Positions 45,815 through 55,188 of a stretch of 64,000 nucleotides of DNA are shown in pieces; the first letter of the stretch is position 1; each line of letters begins with the position of its first letter. The position numbers were made by a program, and so were the translations under genes. The notes under the pieces were generated by a model that worked only from the letters and a program-made list of their open reading frames with translations, searched no databases and was not told the DNA's origin. The DNA lies in NCBI RefSeq assembly GCF_007860095.1, contig NZ_SJPT01000009.1, positions 215,793 through 279,792 on the forward strand, in the 5' to 3' direction. This DNA is from Novipirellula galeiformis (lineage in GTDB: Bacteria > Planctomycetota > Planctomycetia > Pirellulales > Pirellulaceae).

Positions 45815-48800
45815 GTGACAGCCACCACCATGATGCTCGGTACACGATTCGTCATTTGCGAAATATTGCTCGTTTCAGCAGTGTTGATAGGTTCAACGTG
45901 CAGTCATTGCTTGGGGCAAGTTTTCAACGCTCCGCATCCGTATCAGGCTCCGTACTCCCATCCCACGACGAGTTATCCCACGGGGTCTTATCCGGTTGAG
46001 TCGGCCTCCCGCTACGGTGAGCCGCAACGGTACTGGAATTCGGAAGGATCGACTTCGGCTGGGAACTCGTCTGCGTCAGCGTTCCACCGCGATTCGGGTT
46101 CACGGACCGCCACCGCCGCTTCGAGGGAAAGTCGGGATGCTGCATCGAATCGGTCTTCCGCTTCGGCGTTTCAAGCGACACCGGTTGTTCCTGAGAACGC
46201 ATTTGAAACGACTCCGTCGGCGTCTCCATCGGGCTACTCCAGTCTCGATTCCGGATCCGAGACACGGCGTGACGGCGTTATCCGTTTCGCAAGCACTCGG
46301 CCATTGAATTCCAATCCTCCCTTTGGAAACGGTGAACTTGCTAACTCGAGTCGATCCGACGTTGGTCCCGTAGCGTTCGTTACACCGTACACGCAAACGC
46401 GAATTCAATCGGCACGAGAAAGTGTGTCGCAGTACCGGCGGATGGGAATGTCGATACCAGCAGTCGCGGCAAAGGTTGCTGGCGAAAACGCTAACTATGC
46501 AGAGCAATGGGCCAATGTGGCCGAAGATTATCAAGCCTTAAACGAGCGAGTCAGCGCCGTCGCGGCGAAGCTGAACACGACGAAGAGTGACCTTGACGAC
46601 GTTCGATCAAAACTTGAGCACTATGGTTTGACTCCTACCGTCGGTTTGCTTCTGCGGCACAAAAAGGAACAGCTCGACGCATGGCAGGGCAACGGTTCCG
46701 TGACACTCTTTGTAACGGAAGAACTCGGACGCGCGCGTCAGAAGCAGCTTGAAGTGGAGATGGTCCGCTACAACGGCGCCGACGCCAGCGGCCAAACCAC
46801 TGAAATTTTGGCCGAAGCTGGATTGGATGCAGCAAGTGTTCAGAGCATGGTGTTGGCATCCCAGGTCAGGGCGTTGTTAGATCAGCGACGTGAATGGTTA
46901 GCCGCACTCCAACAGGGCTATCATGATTACCAACGAAAATTGGCCGAGCTCGATTCGACGACCACGGAATTGGCGAAACTGACTCGCGAATATCGAACGT
47001 TGATCGATCGTCATGTGACTTGGATTCGCAGTGGCGATCCGATTCGGATCGACGACCTGCGAAATTTGGGAGCCGGTTTGGGAGCGTTGTTTGATTTCCG
47101 TCGCAGCTCCGACTTGGGATACTCGATCAAGCGCAAATGGCAAGCGAATGCGATCGCTGGAATCGGATTGTTGGTTTCGATCGTTTTGTTTTTGCTGATG
47201 CGTTGGCGAACCAAATCATGGTTGGTTGATATTGGCAGTCGCAAACGGATGCGTGAGGCGACGGCGGACACGCGAAAGTTGGCTGCGGGGGTTTTAACCA
47301 CCTTCGTTGCGCTAGCGTTTCCGGGGGTTTTGTACGTGTTAGCTCGCTGGTTGGGCACTGGCGTCGTGTCCGAATCGACGTTGCACGCATCGAGTGGGTT
47401 GTACGCAGCGAGCTTGGTAGCGTTGATGGTTGAAGTGCCCCGGCAATTGCTTCGTAAACACGGTTACATGGAAAAACATGTGGCGGTAGAACTGCCGCAC
47501 CGCGAACGAGCGACCGCGTTCTTGACGCTGGTTGGGTTCGGGTTGGTTTGGGCAGCGTATGTGATCACGCTGATGAATTTGGTTGAGCACGGGATGTGGC
47601 GTGACTCGGTGTCGCGATTCGGCTTGATGGCAGCGATGTTGATGGTCGCGTTGACCGCTCATCTGACCTTTCGTCCGACCGGCGGTTTCCTTGAACCGTG
47701 GATTGCCAAATTCGGCGGCAGCGTGATCCATCGAGTGCGGTTTATAATCTACTTGGCGGGGATCGGTTTCCCCTTGGCGATGCTGGTGCTCGCCGCGCTC
47801 GGCTATGGGTACACGTCAACCGAGTTGATACGACGCGCGATCATCACGTTGGTGTCTGTAATGGTTGCGGCGACATTATGGTCTGGCGTGAAGATCGTTT
47901 CGGCCAATATTTGGCAGATGCTAACCGGCACGATGCCGTCGCCTCAATACGACGAATACGGACGAATTAACACGGGCAGTTCCTCGGGATCTCAGGTAAG
48001 CGGCGTTCTAGGCGAACATTTTCTCGAACTGAAGCACCACCTCGCGTTCCTGTGTCAATGTGGATTGGTGGTGGGGGCAATCGTTGCATTCGGTTCGCTT
48101 TGGATCGATGTCTTTCCCAATGTGCGGATGGGAAATCCCGTCGTTTGGACGGTGCAGGACACGGTCACCCAAAGCTCGGTTGATGCTTCGGGTCAAACAA
48201 TCACGAGCTCCGTCATGGAATCGACGCCCGTAACGGCGCTCCATCTTTTATTGGCGGCCGCGACATTGTTTGTCGCGTTTCAATTGGCAAAATTGCTGCC
48301 CGCACTGTTTGATGCTTTGGTTTTACAACGTGTCTCATTCGATGAAGGGATGGAGCACTTCTTCTTGGTGCTCGGGCGTGTGTTATTGTTTGGCGTGGGG
48401 TGTTTGGTCGCTTGTAAGTGGGTCGGTGTCCGCTGGCAAACGATTCAGTGGCTGGCGGTGGGGCTGACGATCGGCTTAGGCTTTGGATTGCAAGACATGG
48501 TGCGAAACCTATTTGGTGGACTGGTCGTGCTGTTTGAGAAACCTGCGAGATTGGGAGACTTGATTACCGTAGGACGTGTCACCGGACGTGTTGCGGCACA
48601 GAAATTTCGCACGACGGTGTTGTCCGATGACGAGGGACGCGAAGTCATTATCCCGAATAAGAATTTTGTCAGCGAAGATGTGGTGAATTGGATGGGCGCA
48701 GGGCGATTGAATGTGATTCCGATCGAAGTCGCAGTCAGTCGAGATGAGCGGCCCGCCGATCTTTGTCGTACGCTACAAGAACTTGTGATTGCACAACCGG

Positions 48801-49072
48801 ACGTTCTGTTGGCGCCCGCCCCGCAAGCTACTTTGGTGTGTGTAGGCCAAGCGTCTCAAAGGATCGAGGTCCGCGCATGGATCGAAGAAGGGCAGGACCC
48901 CGCTCGTTTCCGCGATGGGTTATTGAAGATCGTCAGCAAGTTTTTGCGAGAGCATGAGTTGCTCGCCGCTGTGCAACCCACGCAACCATTGATGCGTGAA
49001 GCCACCGAGGACGAAATGCTAAGCGGAAATTTCCGATCACGCAGCAGTCGCACTCGCAAACGTTCTGCATAG
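45815..49072 (+). CDS. Large MscS-family mechanosensitive channel
   Basis: 1085 residues. Signal-like N-terminus, then a Ser/Pro/Tyr-rich region (about 35-190), a helical, probably coiled-coil periplasmic part (about 200-410), about ten hydrophobic segments, and the C-terminal MscS module: pore helix LTIGLGFGLQDMVRNLFGGLV, beta domain ARLGDLITVGRVTGRVAAQK, DDEGREVIIPNKNFVSEDV and the alpha/beta end. The layout is that of MscK/MscM-type channels, which release solutes on hypo-osmotic shock. The frame starts with GTG at 45815; ATG codons at 45830 and 45833 are alternatives. Solitary gene. Confidence 0.9.
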   Translation: MTATTMMLGTRFVICEILLVSAVLIGSTCSHCLGQVFNAPHPYQAPYSHPTTSYPTGSYPVESASRYGEPQRYWNSEGSTSAGNSSASAFHRDSGSRTATAASRESRDAASNRSSASAFQATPVVPENAFETTPSASPSGYSSLDSGSETRRDGVIRFASTRPLNSNPPFGNGELANSSRSDVGPVAFVTPYTQTRIQSARESVSQYRRMGMSIPAVAAKVAGENANYAEQWANVAEDYQALNERVSAVAAKLNTTKSDLDDVRSKLEHYGLTPTVGLLLRHKKEQLDAWQGNGSVTLFVTEELGRARQKQLEVEMVRYNGADASGQTTEILAEAGLDAASVQSMVLASQVRALLDQRREWLAALQQGYHDYQRKLAELDSTTTELAKLTREYRTLIDRHVTWIRSGDPIRIDDLRNLGAGLGALFDFRRSSDLGYSIKRKWQANAIAGIGLLVSIVLFLLMRWRTKSWLVDIGSRKRMREATADTRKLAAGVLTTFVALAFPGVLYVLARWLGTGVVSESTLHASSGLYAASLVALMVEVPRQLLRKHGYMEKHVAVELPHRERATAFLTLVGFGLVWAAYVITLMNLVEHGMWRDSVSRFGLMAAMLMVALTAHLTFRPTGGFLEPWIAKFGGSVIHRVRFIIYLAGIGFPLAMLVLAALGYGYTSTELIRRAIITLVSVMVAATLWSGVKIVSANIWQMLTGTMPSPQYDEYGRINTGSSSGSQVSGVLGEHFLELKHHLAFLCQCGLVVGAIVAFGSLWIDVFPNVRMGNPVVWTVQDTVTQSSVDASGQTITSSVMESTPVTALHLLLAAATLFVAFQLAKLLPALFDALVLQRVSFDEGMEHFFLVLGRVLLFGVGCLVACKWVGVRWQTIQWLAVGLTIGLGFGLQDMVRNLFGGLVVLFEKPARLGDLITVGRVTGRVAAQKFRTTVLSDDEGREVIIPNKNFVSEDVVNWMGAGRLNVIPIEVAVSRDERPADLCRTLQELVIAQPDVLLAPAPQATLVCVGQASQRIEVRAWIEEGQDPARFRDGLLKIVSKFLREHELLAAVQPTQPLMREATEDEMLSGNFRSRSSRTRKRSA

Positions 49073-49582
49073 TGGGTCGCATTAGGCAATCGAGCGAGGG
49101 GTTGTTGCAAACGCTCACCAAGTTGGGGACGTGTGGTGTGAGCGTTAAGGCGGTAGCCAATCGATTGGGATCATCGGGCAACCGTTACGCTTTCCCTTCA
49201 TGCTGTGCGAGCAGTTTGGACCGCGGGAGGCAATCTGCCCATTAACGCGTCGATGATCGCGATGGCAACCAATCACCCGACGAGGGGGAAGTCAACGTGG
49301 CGTGGTGTATGGCATGGTGGTGTGCGGCCAGCGGAGGTCGCGGTCCGAACGCTAGCGGAAGCAACCACGATGGCGGGCCAACGTGAATGGAATGGTGAAT
49401 TATAAATCGCATTTCAAAGGTCGCTCCCACGTCAGTGACGAAGACCAAGCTGGTGTGAGGAGCAAGCCTCCGGAGAACCAACGTGGGAACGGTGTCAGCG
49501 GAGATCGAGACCGCTAGGAGAGCCAGCGAAGGCAACCTGGGGTGCAGCGTCTACCGCGATTAAAATGCAACGATCGAGATAC
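49073..49582. other. Intergenic, no gene seen
   Basis: Small frames on both strands lack ribosome sites. Nothing recognisable. Confidence 0.4.
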
Positions 49583-50242
49583 TCACCGAGAGGCGAGTCG
49601 AAGCGAGCTTCGGTAGTGCCAAGGCACAGGCGGATCGGGAGCGTAAGAGAGTGAGATGGGGCGCAGGTGATCGTTTGTAAACGAGTACAGCAACGGCGGG
49701 GCGATCTTTGTGGGGACGGGCGACGGAGGGTCGACGACCGCGTGCGCAATGGTCACCCACCACGACGAGATGCCGTGGCACTTCGCGGCGTCCTCGAGCC
49801 GGATGATTCGGATCGTCGGTTTGTCCTTGACGGCCGAACCACACGATCGCCGGGGTTCGGCAACGCCGTCGTGGCACGACGATGACGTTTCAGTGCAGCG
49901 TGTATTCTGGGGACAGCAAGAACTCGCGCTGGGCGGCGTGTCGTGACTGCGTGAAACGAACGCGATCGGATTGGATGGAGATCGTTCTTTGACGCGAGCG
50001 ACAAGAAAGGATGGCGCCGCGACCGCGTTGGTGTTCGCCCAGCGAAGCTTCTCGGCATCGGTATGGCAACAGCATTGGTCCCAACAATACGCGGCCGTCG
50101 CGCATCCGCAGGAGCATGTTTCGCAAGGAAAACGCCCTTCTTTTGCGGGTGAGGGAGCCGTCAACGGTAGTCCTACCAGCCCACACGACAACATCACTAG
50201 CAATAAAATGCTAACGAAGCATCGGCATCGGCGAGATACCAT
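49583..50242 (-). CDS. Cys-rich secreted protein
   Basis: About 219 residues. Signal peptide (CFVSILLLVMLSCGLVGL) followed by the cluster CETCSCGCATAAYCWDQCCC and HTDAEKLRWANTN. From memory this CxCGC..A..CW..CCC.t..EKl.WA pattern recurs in planctomycete proteins found near metal-efflux genes; no efflux genes are adjacent here. A second Cys group (SSCCPQNTRCTETSSSC) follows. Metal binding outside the cytoplasm is a reasonable guess, not shown. An upstream in-frame ATG lies at 50269. Confidence 0.7.
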   Translation of the reverse strand: MVSRRCRCFVSILLLVMLSCGLVGLPLTAPSPAKEGRFPCETCSCGCATAAYCWDQCCCHTDAEKLRWANTNAVAAPSFLVARVKERSPSNPIAFVSRSHDTPPSASSCCPQNTRCTETSSSCHDGVAEPRRSCGSAVKDKPTIRIIRLEDAAKCHGISSWWVTIAHAVVDPPSPVPTKIAPPLLYSFTNDHLRPISLSYAPDPPVPWHYRSSLRLASR

Positions 50243-50690
50243 CGACGGTTGGAAAAAGAACGACAACAAAGTTAGGCCAACGCCTCAAAAACGGACCGCA
50301 AACGGCTCGCTCCTCACGGCTGGGATTCTAGTCGGGAGTCGCGCGGTGGTAAAGTCACTTTCGGGTCATCGAGAACGCGGTTTGCGGTTGGAAAAGGCCA
50401 ACCCACGCGTCCCGACATTGCCGATAGTTTGTTCAAAAACGATGGTGCTAATTGGGAAGATGACGCCCCGGTTTCAGAGTGCTCTATATGCTGTGATTTG
50501 TCACCGGGACGACGAATGTTTATACACGCCGTGACTACCTTGGGCATTGCCGGAGCGTATTGAAGGCTCGATCACATGCCGAGAAGAACCATCACGATTC
50601 GGTGGTCCGCGGCTCCCATGAACAAACAAGGTTCAAGATGAAGTCCGCCGAATGGATTGCAGTGGCCGACGATTTGGTTACTCGATTGGG
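50243..50690. other. Intergenic, no gene seen
   Basis: Nothing recognisable beyond fragments antisense to the Cys-rich gene. Confidence 0.4.
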
Positions 50691-52169
50691 TTACTCGTCA
50701 AACTTGAACGAGTACAAGTCAGCGTCTTTGAATACAAATCGCAGGCGTACGGGGGTGTTGGAGAGAGACCCGACATCGCTGCCCTTTTTCCACGAGACCA
50801 CTCGCCGGATCTCGTTGCCAATTTGTTCATTTGCATCGTCGAGGGTAAAGCCAGGGATGGGCTTGCCTAAAAGATCTTGGATCTCGACTTGAATGCTGCC
50901 AGCTGCGGAGGTACTGAAATTGATTGCCAGTTCACGGCCCTTGAACTTCAACGGTTTCGTAATCAATTCTCCTCCGGCGTAAGGGGCCTGTGCCGAAGCA
51001 AACCCATCCAATCGCATCGAGTATCTTCGCAAGTGCGATGTTGGCTGGGCGTAGTCTTGATTCAGATAAACCGACATCTCCGAGGGACCGGTTTGCACGA
51101 CGTTCAAGGCGGGGTAATTGGTTCGCGAAACCCAGTTTTTGGCGCCAATCCCGGGACGAACGTAGCCGCTCAGGAACGTGCGGTCGTAGTACTCTCCGCC
51201 ACGCGAAGTCATCAATACGGCATCGGACGTATCTTTGAAATACGCGGGCGATACATTGATCGCCTCGGCTTGTTCCTTGGAAAGTACCTGACGACCGGGC
51301 ATGAAGCGAGCAGCGATTGCAACATACAAATGGGAAGCACGAAAGTAAGGGTGGGTTTGATTCGTGTAAAGATGCTCGATTGGCGCTTCACCCTCTCCAT
51401 GACGATACTCCATCAACACAGGGGGCGACCAATTTAGGAAATCGTTGCTCGTGGTGCGACAGATGCGGCGGACTCCGTCTGCGAAAACTCGGAAAAAACA
51501 GACGTATGATTTTTCAACGTCTGACCAAAAGGCGACGTTCTGAGAATCAAACATGTAGTCGAAAGGAACCATCTCCTTGGGGATGACTGCTTGCTCGCGA
51601 AGTTTTTTCCAGTGAATCCCATCCGCGGACGTCATCGCCACCAGACCACTGGTCATTGTTCCGCCGATTGCTTTGTAACGCTGGTCGGGTGAAACCCCTG
51701 GACGCGTATCAAGCAGCGGAGAGAAGTTGTGGGTCAGCGGAGCGGCATTGGCGAGCACGATATTGTTCGTTTCATGCCCCGGAATTTCGAACTGAGTGAA
51801 TTCGGGCTTCGTCCACTTGATGCCGTATTTCGATTCTGCGTAACAGTACACTTCACCAGTATTGCCGTCCGCTCCCGCTTTCGGATTGCCTCGATAGTAC
51901 AGACGATATAGATCACCATCCTTGATCACTGTGCAATAACCGCTGAACGGTCCTTCCCACGGCTTATCGAACTTCAACACGATCCCTTCATCTCGCGGCC
52001 GATTAAGCACCAAGCGAACATTGTTGAGTTTTTCGATTAGCAAGTGGTCGACTAACAGTTCACGTCGACTGCCGATATCGATCACGTCCACGTCAGCGCC
52101 TAGGGACGAGTGCACCGCGGTAGTGAGTTGCACGGCGAGCAGAAAACAAACCACAGTCAAGCAACGCAT
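50691..52169 (-). CDS. Secreted beta-propeller-like protein (glycosidase fold)
   Basis: 492 residues with a signal peptide (LTVVCFLLAVQLTTAVHS). The sequence has repeated propeller-blade features typical of the GH32/43/62-like planctomycete group: GPFSGYCTVIKDGDLYRLYY, CYAESKYGIKWTKPEF, MTSADGIHWKKL, AFWSDVEKSYVCFFR and RTTSNDFLNWSPP. The C-terminal ~110 residues look like a beta-sandwich. A role in carbohydrate breakdown is inferred; catalytic residues are not evident. The next secreted gene downstream also has carbohydrate-related domains but reads separately (about 280 bp away). Confidence 0.75.
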   Translation of the reverse strand: MRCLTVVCFLLAVQLTTAVHSSLGADVDVIDIGSRRELLVDHLLIEKLNNVRLVLNRPRDEGIVLKFDKPWEGPFSGYCTVIKDGDLYRLYYRGNPKAGADGNTGEVYCYAESKYGIKWTKPEFTQFEIPGHETNNIVLANAAPLTHNFSPLLDTRPGVSPDQRYKAIGGTMTSGLVAMTSADGIHWKKLREQAVIPKEMVPFDYMFDSQNVAFWSDVEKSYVCFFRVFADGVRRICRTTSNDFLNWSPPVLMEYRHGEGEAPIEHLYTNQTHPYFRASHLYVAIAARFMPGRQVLSKEQAEAINVSPAYFKDTSDAVLMTSRGGEYYDRTFLSGYVRPGIGAKNWVSRTNYPALNVVQTGPSEMSVYLNQDYAQPTSHLRRYSMRLDGFASAQAPYAGGELITKPLKFKGRELAINFSTSAAGSIQVEIQDLLGKPIPGFTLDDANEQIGNEIRRVVSWKKGSDVGSLSNTPVRLRFVFKDADLYSFKFDE

Positions 52170-52407
52170 GAGCGAATTCCCATTTTTGGAGTAACGGACG
52201 CTGTCAGCATTCTACGATGATCGCTCACGCGATGCGTGACGGAGGCGCAACGTTTTGGGCCGCAACACGGTGGCGATCGGCAGCGCCGGGCTTTGAGGGT
52301 TCGCGTAAATCATAACCCGACGCATCAGCGGAGGGGGGGGAGTCAAGCGGTATATCCCCACGCTTACGCTTGGGGTAATTAAGAACTCACCCGAATAAGA
52401 ACGAAGC

Positions 52408-52436
52408 CATTGGGGCCCCAATGATGAGCCCCAATG
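52408..52436 (-). terminator. Probable terminator after the DUF1080 gene
   Basis: CATTGGGG faces CCCCAATG across a 13-nt loop, 15 bp downstream of the stop at 52452 on the minus strand. The T-run is poor. Confidence 0.5.
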
Positions 52437-52451
52437 GCAATGCCAAGAAGG

Positions 52452-54005
52452 TTACTTGGTTTGCTGCGGCGCTGGAGCGTAAAGCTCTTTGACGCCGTTT
52501 TTCAAGCCGTAGAGTTGCGTTACTTCTTCGCCGCTAAGCACGCGATCGAAGACGGCCAAATCATCCATGTGACCAACATAAGATGCGCCCAAGACCATCA
52601 GCACGGATGCGGGATCCCAATCGAACGTCAAATCCCAGTCTTCGATGGCCCCCATCGACTTGCCATTCATATACAAACGCCCCGATGGCTTGGCGTCCTT
52701 GTTATTGATGTTCTCGAGCGTGAACACCACGTGCGTCCAGGAGTCACTTGAAAATTGCGGTTTCTCCACTTGAACCATCGGACGTTTATTGAAAGGGAGT
52801 TCACCCCAACCGACGTTGTTGGGGTCCCAAATCGAAGTCAGTGGACGAATCGCGTAACGGAAATATCGTGGCGTTTCATCTTTGGAGAACTCCAGGAAAA
52901 TGAACCCTTTGGCACTGCTGTCTCCGACGATTTGGATGGGATCGCAATAGCCCGGTTCGAGATCCTTATCAGGATTGAGCCTCAACCAAACCGAAACCGT
53001 TGAACTCCAGTCTTTCGCGTTGTAGTCGAGTACGCCGGAGTTTTTGAATATTGGCTGAAAACGGCTCTTCTTTGTGAAATGAAGTGCTCCGCCGTAACGA
53101 CCCGACTCGGGTTCAAGTTTTCCATCGTCATTGGCCTCAGCGTGGTGCATTTCTTTTCCAGCGCGGACATAACACGTTCGGTCGCCGCGAGAAAAATCGG
53201 CATCCAATCCTTGGTCAAAGGAGGCGTGCAATGTTAACGCGGTGGCCAGTTTTGACTTGGGCTCGTCGACGGACTTCAGGATCTCGGCCGCTTCGTCCGC
53301 TGGGATTTCGCGCACAAACAGATTCCGCCAGCGAATTTCACCGCCGTGTGTTTGCAACATGATGGGGCCGGTTGCGGGGAGCGTTTGATTGCGATCCCAG
53401 AAATTCTCCATTACCGCATCATCGACAACCAACAAGTCGTTCAACCAAACCCAGGTGCGGTCACCAATTTGGCGGATACGGACCTGATTCCACTCGCCCA
53501 ATGGTTTATCGGCGAACACCAACGGGTCGCGACCCGAATTGCCCGGCGTGTTATTGAAAAGTGCACCGGACCCGAGGTGGGGTTTTCGGGTGGGCCTCTT
53601 GGGATCGAAGGGTTGATGCCAGTCCCAGATCTGCACCTGGGGCGTGCCCCGCAAATAAATACCGCTGTCGGCCTTGGCGACCGTTTTGTACTCAACGAGG
53701 AACTCAATGTCGCCAAACTCTTCTTCGCTGGTTGCATAGGCACCGTGCCCGTCGTTGACGAGTTCTCCGTTTTCCACGCTCCAGTGCTGGGAAAACTCGT
53801 CTCGCTGCGTCTTCAAACTTGCTTCTTTTTTCTCACCCGTCAGTTTAACCGCAAGGTGGGGGTTCAAGCCGTACCATCCGGATAGGTCCTGTCCGTTAAA
53901 GATCGCTCGAAAGCCTTCGGGTGGCTTGGGCTCGGCGGCGCGGATAGTAGGGGATGCGATAATGACAGCGATCGCCACCATTAGCCATGCAGAATTGCGA
54001 GTCAT
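52452..54005 (-). CDS. Secreted DUF1080 (3-keto-disaccharide hydrolase) + LamG protein
   Basis: 517 residues with a signal peptide (WLMVAIAVIIASPTIRA). The first ~210 residues are a DUF1080 domain: GFRAIFNGQDLSGWYG, NGELVNDGHGAYATSEEFGD-type region, FLVEYKTVAKADSGIYLRG and GGEIRWRNLFVRE. A LamG/concanavalin-like domain fills the C-terminal half (LTLHASFDQGLDADFS, SRYGGALHF-type, WSSTVSVWLRLNPD, GHMDDLAVFDRVLSGEEV). DUF1080 proteins include hydrolases of 3-keto-glycosides; LamG probably binds carbohydrate. Likely used in polysaccharide use. Confidence 0.9.
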   Translation of the reverse strand: MTRNSAWLMVAIAVIIASPTIRAAEPKPPEGFRAIFNGQDLSGWYGLNPHLAVKLTGEKKEASLKTQRDEFSQHWSVENGELVNDGHGAYATSEEEFGDIEFLVEYKTVAKADSGIYLRGTPQVQIWDWHQPFDPKRPTRKPHLGSGALFNNTPGNSGRDPLVFADKPLGEWNQVRIRQIGDRTWVWLNDLLVVDDAVMENFWDRNQTLPATGPIMLQTHGGEIRWRNLFVREIPADEAAEILKSVDEPKSKLATALTLHASFDQGLDADFSRGDRTCYVRAGKEMHHAEANDDGKLEPESGRYGGALHFTKKSRFQPIFKNSGVLDYNAKDWSSTVSVWLRLNPDKDLEPGYCDPIQIVGDSSAKGFIFLEFSKDETPRYFRYAIRPLTSIWDPNNVGWGELPFNKRPMVQVEKPQFSSDSWTHVVFTLENINNKDAKPSGRLYMNGKSMGAIEDWDLTFDWDPASVLMVLGASYVGHMDDLAVFDRVLSGEEVTQLYGLKNGVKELYAPAPQQTK

Positions 54006-54276
54006 GCTTTTGTTCCTAAGCGGTTCTTGTGAAGTCGTACGTGTAGAAAATAAGGATGCGGAGTTGCGTTCGCGTCGACGGTTCCGTGGAGGCGTCGTAA
54101 TCGATCGTGGATGAGCGAGTGCACCACGCGGCGACTCCGCTGGATCGCGAGCGAGTCATTGTACTGTAACTTGAAACCGAGTGGCATTCGTAGTCGGAGT
54201 GGACAATGAGAAATGTTGGGACGCGTTGAGAGCCAAGAAGTTCAGCCGGGAACGACAAAAACGGCCTCAAGAAGCA

Positions 54277-55113
54277 TTACGGACAGCGGCGTAGCAGGAG
54301 CAGATCTGCGGCCAAAGTCACCTTCATCGCGGCCAAAGACTCCATTCGAGTCTGCTGGGAATGTCGCATGCCGCGGTAGGTCATCGCGAGGGCGTCAGCG
54401 ATCGCGTCGGGTTCGAGTTCGACCTGCTGCTGCCAATGTTTTCGCGCGTCACACTGCAGCCCGGAACTCGTCATCTCCTCTACGATGATTTCCCAGCGGC
54501 TGCGGCGATGTCCCGCTTGCTGGACCTGTTCTCGAAGTTCAATCAAATCTTCTTCGCCAGGCACCGCGATGATGCAGGTGCCCTGAGGAGCGAGAACGCG
54601 GCTGATTTCCTGCACCGGACGACGTCCGAACAGCGATATCACGCGGTCAACACTCGCATCGGCCGCTGGCAAAATACGATCTGCATTGGCCAGCACCCAG
54701 GTGGCTGAAGGCCAACCGCGAGCGGCGAGTTTGATCGCGCGTTTGGACAGGTCGATGCCACAATATCCGTCGGCATCGGCGGTGAACAAGGCCGGGCCAA
54801 ACGAGCCCTCGCCGCAGCCGAGATCAAGCGTGCGCAGCGGCACCTCCGCGTCGATACGTTGCTGGTCCGTGATCCACGGTTGAAGTGTTTCGATCAGTCC
54901 GGCCGCATGGCCGCGTTTCAGCCAGCGATGCCGAGCAAGCACCGCTGCATCGGCGTCACCGGGATTGCGTGATTTCCGATCCTGGGGTTGCAACAGACTC
55001 CAGTACCCCTCTTTGGCTCGGTCAAAGTGGTGGCCGGCCGCGCAAAAAAGACCGTTCTCACGCTGGTGAAGCGGTTCTTGGCAATCTCGGACGGTGCAAC
55101 GAAGTTCAAACAT
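54277..55113 (-). CDS. RlmA-like 23S rRNA guanine methyltransferase
   Basis: 278 residues. The N-terminal zinc site has C-x-x-x-x-C and C-x-x-x-H ligands (LRCTVRDCQEPL, LFCAAGHHFDRAKEGYWSLL), and the SAM-binding domain has LDLGCGEGSFGPAL and CGIDLSKRAIKLAA. Together these define the RlmA family, which methylates G745 or G748 in helix 35 of 23S rRNA. Two of its members give resistance to macrolides such as tylosin. Solitary gene, ATG at 55113. Confidence 0.85.
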   Translation of the reverse strand: MFELRCTVRDCQEPLHQRENGLFCAAGHHFDRAKEGYWSLLQPQDRKSRNPGDADAAVLARHRWLKRGHAAGLIETLQPWITDQQRIDAEVPLRTLDLGCGEGSFGPALFTADADGYCGIDLSKRAIKLAARGWPSATWVLANADRILPAADASVDRVISLFGRRPVQEISRVLAPQGTCIIAVPGEEDLIELREQVQQAGHRRSRWEIIVEEMTSSGLQCDARKHWQQQVELEPDAIADALAMTYRGMRHSQQTRMESLAAMKVTLAADLLLLRRCP

Positions 55114-55188
55114 TGCGGCATTCTAAGAGCTCTCAAGCAGAGCAAAAGGGGACGCGTCCCAAACATCCTTGGATGCGGCTTGACCGAT

